This document shows, piece after piece, positions 63,298-64,000 of a stretch of DNA of 64,000 nucleotides. The DNA lies in NCBI RefSeq assembly GCF_000759955.1, contig NZ_JNAL01000005.1, positions 81,956-145,955 on the forward strand, given 5' to 3'. The first letter of the stretch is position 1; each line of letters opens with the position of its first letter. This stretch comes from Prochlorococcus marinus str. MIT 9201 (GTDB lineage: Bacteria; Cyanobacteriota; Cyanobacteriia; PCC-6307; Cyanobiaceae). The notes below the pieces were generated by a model. That model did not search any database, had not been told where the DNA came from, and saw nothing but the letters and a program-made list of their open reading frames with translations. The position numbers and the translations under genes are program-made.

Positions 63298-64000
63298 ATG
63301 CTTTTAAGTGATTTAGTTAATCTAATAAAAAAAGGAAATTCAAATTTTATTAGTGCCAATATTTTTGAAGATATATATATAGAAGAGGCTGCGTCATTAG
63401 TTGATGCAGTTAAACATCAAATATCTTTTTTAGAAGAAAATAATATTCTTAAAGAAAAATTAGATCAAACTAAAGCATCAGCAATAATAACTACTAACAA
63501 CGATGAAATCGTTTGTTCCCTAAAGGAACTCAACATATCGAACATAATCGTTAAAAATCCAAGAATTGCATTTGCAGAAGTATTGGATTGTTTATATAAA
63601 ACTATCAATTTCAAACCAGGAATTCACGCTTCAGCGGTTATAGATAAAACGGCAATAATTGGAGCAGATTGTCATATTGGACCTAATGTCTATATTGGAG
63701 AAAATACTGTAATAGGTAACAATAATCATATTCTTCCTGGATCATCAATTTTAGGTAATGTACAAATAGGAAATAATAATATAATTCATCCAAATTGTGT
63801 TATTTACGAAAATACCACTTTAAAAAATAATTGTGTAATTAATTCAAATTCTGTTATCGGATCAGAGGGATTTGGTTTTATTCCTAAAAATGGCAAATGG
63901 TTAAAGATGCCTCAAAAAGGTGGTGTAAAAATAATGAGTTTTGTAGAAATTGGAACGAATTGTTGTATTGATAGACCCGCAGTTGGATTTACTTTTATTG
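63298..64000 (+). CDS. lpxD: UDP-3-O-acylglucosamine N-acyltransferase LpxD (3' end cut by window)
   Basis: LpxD adds the second acyl chain to UDP-acyl-glucosamine in lipid A synthesis. The frame opens MLLSDLVNLIKKGNS at ATG 63298, includes ASAVIDKTAIIGADCHIGP and repeated hexapeptides (YIGENTVIGNNNHI, ILGNVQIGNNNII) of a left-handed beta-helix, and the conserved SVIGSEGFGFIP loop. 234 codons are present and the rest lies outside. It follows proB by 19 bases and is probably in its operon. Confidence 0.93.
   Translation, partial: MLLSDLVNLIKKGNSNFISANIFEDIYIEEAASLVDAVKHQISFLEENNILKEKLDQTKASAIITTNNDEIVCSLKELNISNIIVKNPRIAFAEVLDCLYKTINFKPGIHASAVIDKTAIIGADCHIGPNVYIGENTVIGNNNHILPGSSILGNVQIGNNNIIHPNCVIYENTTLKNNCVINSNSVIGSEGFGFIPKNGKWLKMPQKGGVKIMSFVEIGTNCCIDRPAVGFTFI

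Noticed and set aside
1..64000. CRISPR arrays, insertion sequences, prophage, rRNA genes, origin
   Set aside because: No regularly spaced repeats, transposase, phage structural genes or rRNA sequence were seen by reading the window.

Overview
The window is about 31% GC, gene-dense and cyanobacterial, and it fits a high-light-adapted marine Prochlorococcus. The evidence is a streamlined set of short intergenic gaps, cyanobacteria-only families (DUF1816, DUF1830, DUF3082, DUF3288, DUF3685, DUF3727, PAM68-like), a complete urease plus urea ABC transporter locus, and a glucosylglycerate synthesis locus. The strain cannot be named from the sequence alone.

Layout. 1-4.5 kb (minus strand): secD (cut by the window edge), pdhB, a small membrane ORF, a DUF3082 protein, ispE and rsmA. 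4.5-7.6 kb (plus): a small hypothetical gene, rlmH, then a LexA-box-preceded umuD-umuC pair followed by a putative HExxH metallopeptidase. 7.6-24.8 kb: housekeeping genes dnaG, an EamA transporter, ruvA, rpsO, a PAM68-like gene, dnaE, gatA, rlmB, mrnC, a STAS gene without a standard start codon, carA, trpD, an ABC exporter and msrA. 24.8-26.9 kb: tRNA-Pro(GGG), uppP, several tiny membrane-protein genes and a broken gene. 26.9-31.8 kb: glycerate kinase, a glucosylphosphoglycerate phosphatase-like HAD protein, a GH13 sugar phosphorylase and gpgS, which together can form a glucosylglycerate make-and-recycle cycle. 31.8-42.1 kb: ureDABC (minus), ureEFG (plus), and urtABCDE (plus) behind an NtcA-type promoter, so urea is imported and split for nitrogen. 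42.1-46.1 kb: a sparse accessory zone of small unrecognised genes with a ribbon-helix-helix regulator and a likely operator. 46.1-51.5 kb: a Rieske oxygenase / micro-membrane-protein / ABC ATPase operon, then an iron-related block: a CRP-family regulator behind two strong Fur-like boxes, ferritin, a 40-residue Cys-rich peptide behind another Fur-like box, and a Fe(III)-type ABC ATPase. 51.5-64 kb: mostly core genes again (nth, SDR proteins, a PPC-glutaredoxin fusion, pgsA, hisA, and a tightly packed run from a DUF3685 gene through ruvX, proB and the start of lpxD).

How the genes work together. The nitrogen block (ure + urt) is self-contained. The solute block links 3-phosphoglycerate to glucosylglycerate and back. 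The iron block pairs storage (ferritin), transport energisation (futC-like ATPase), a regulator and an unrecognised Cys-rich microprotein under shared Fur-like control. The most novel-looking material is in 42-51 kb: the microprotein, the RHH regulator with its inverted repeat, and the Rieske operon. No CRISPR array, insertion sequence, prophage, rRNA or replication origin was seen.
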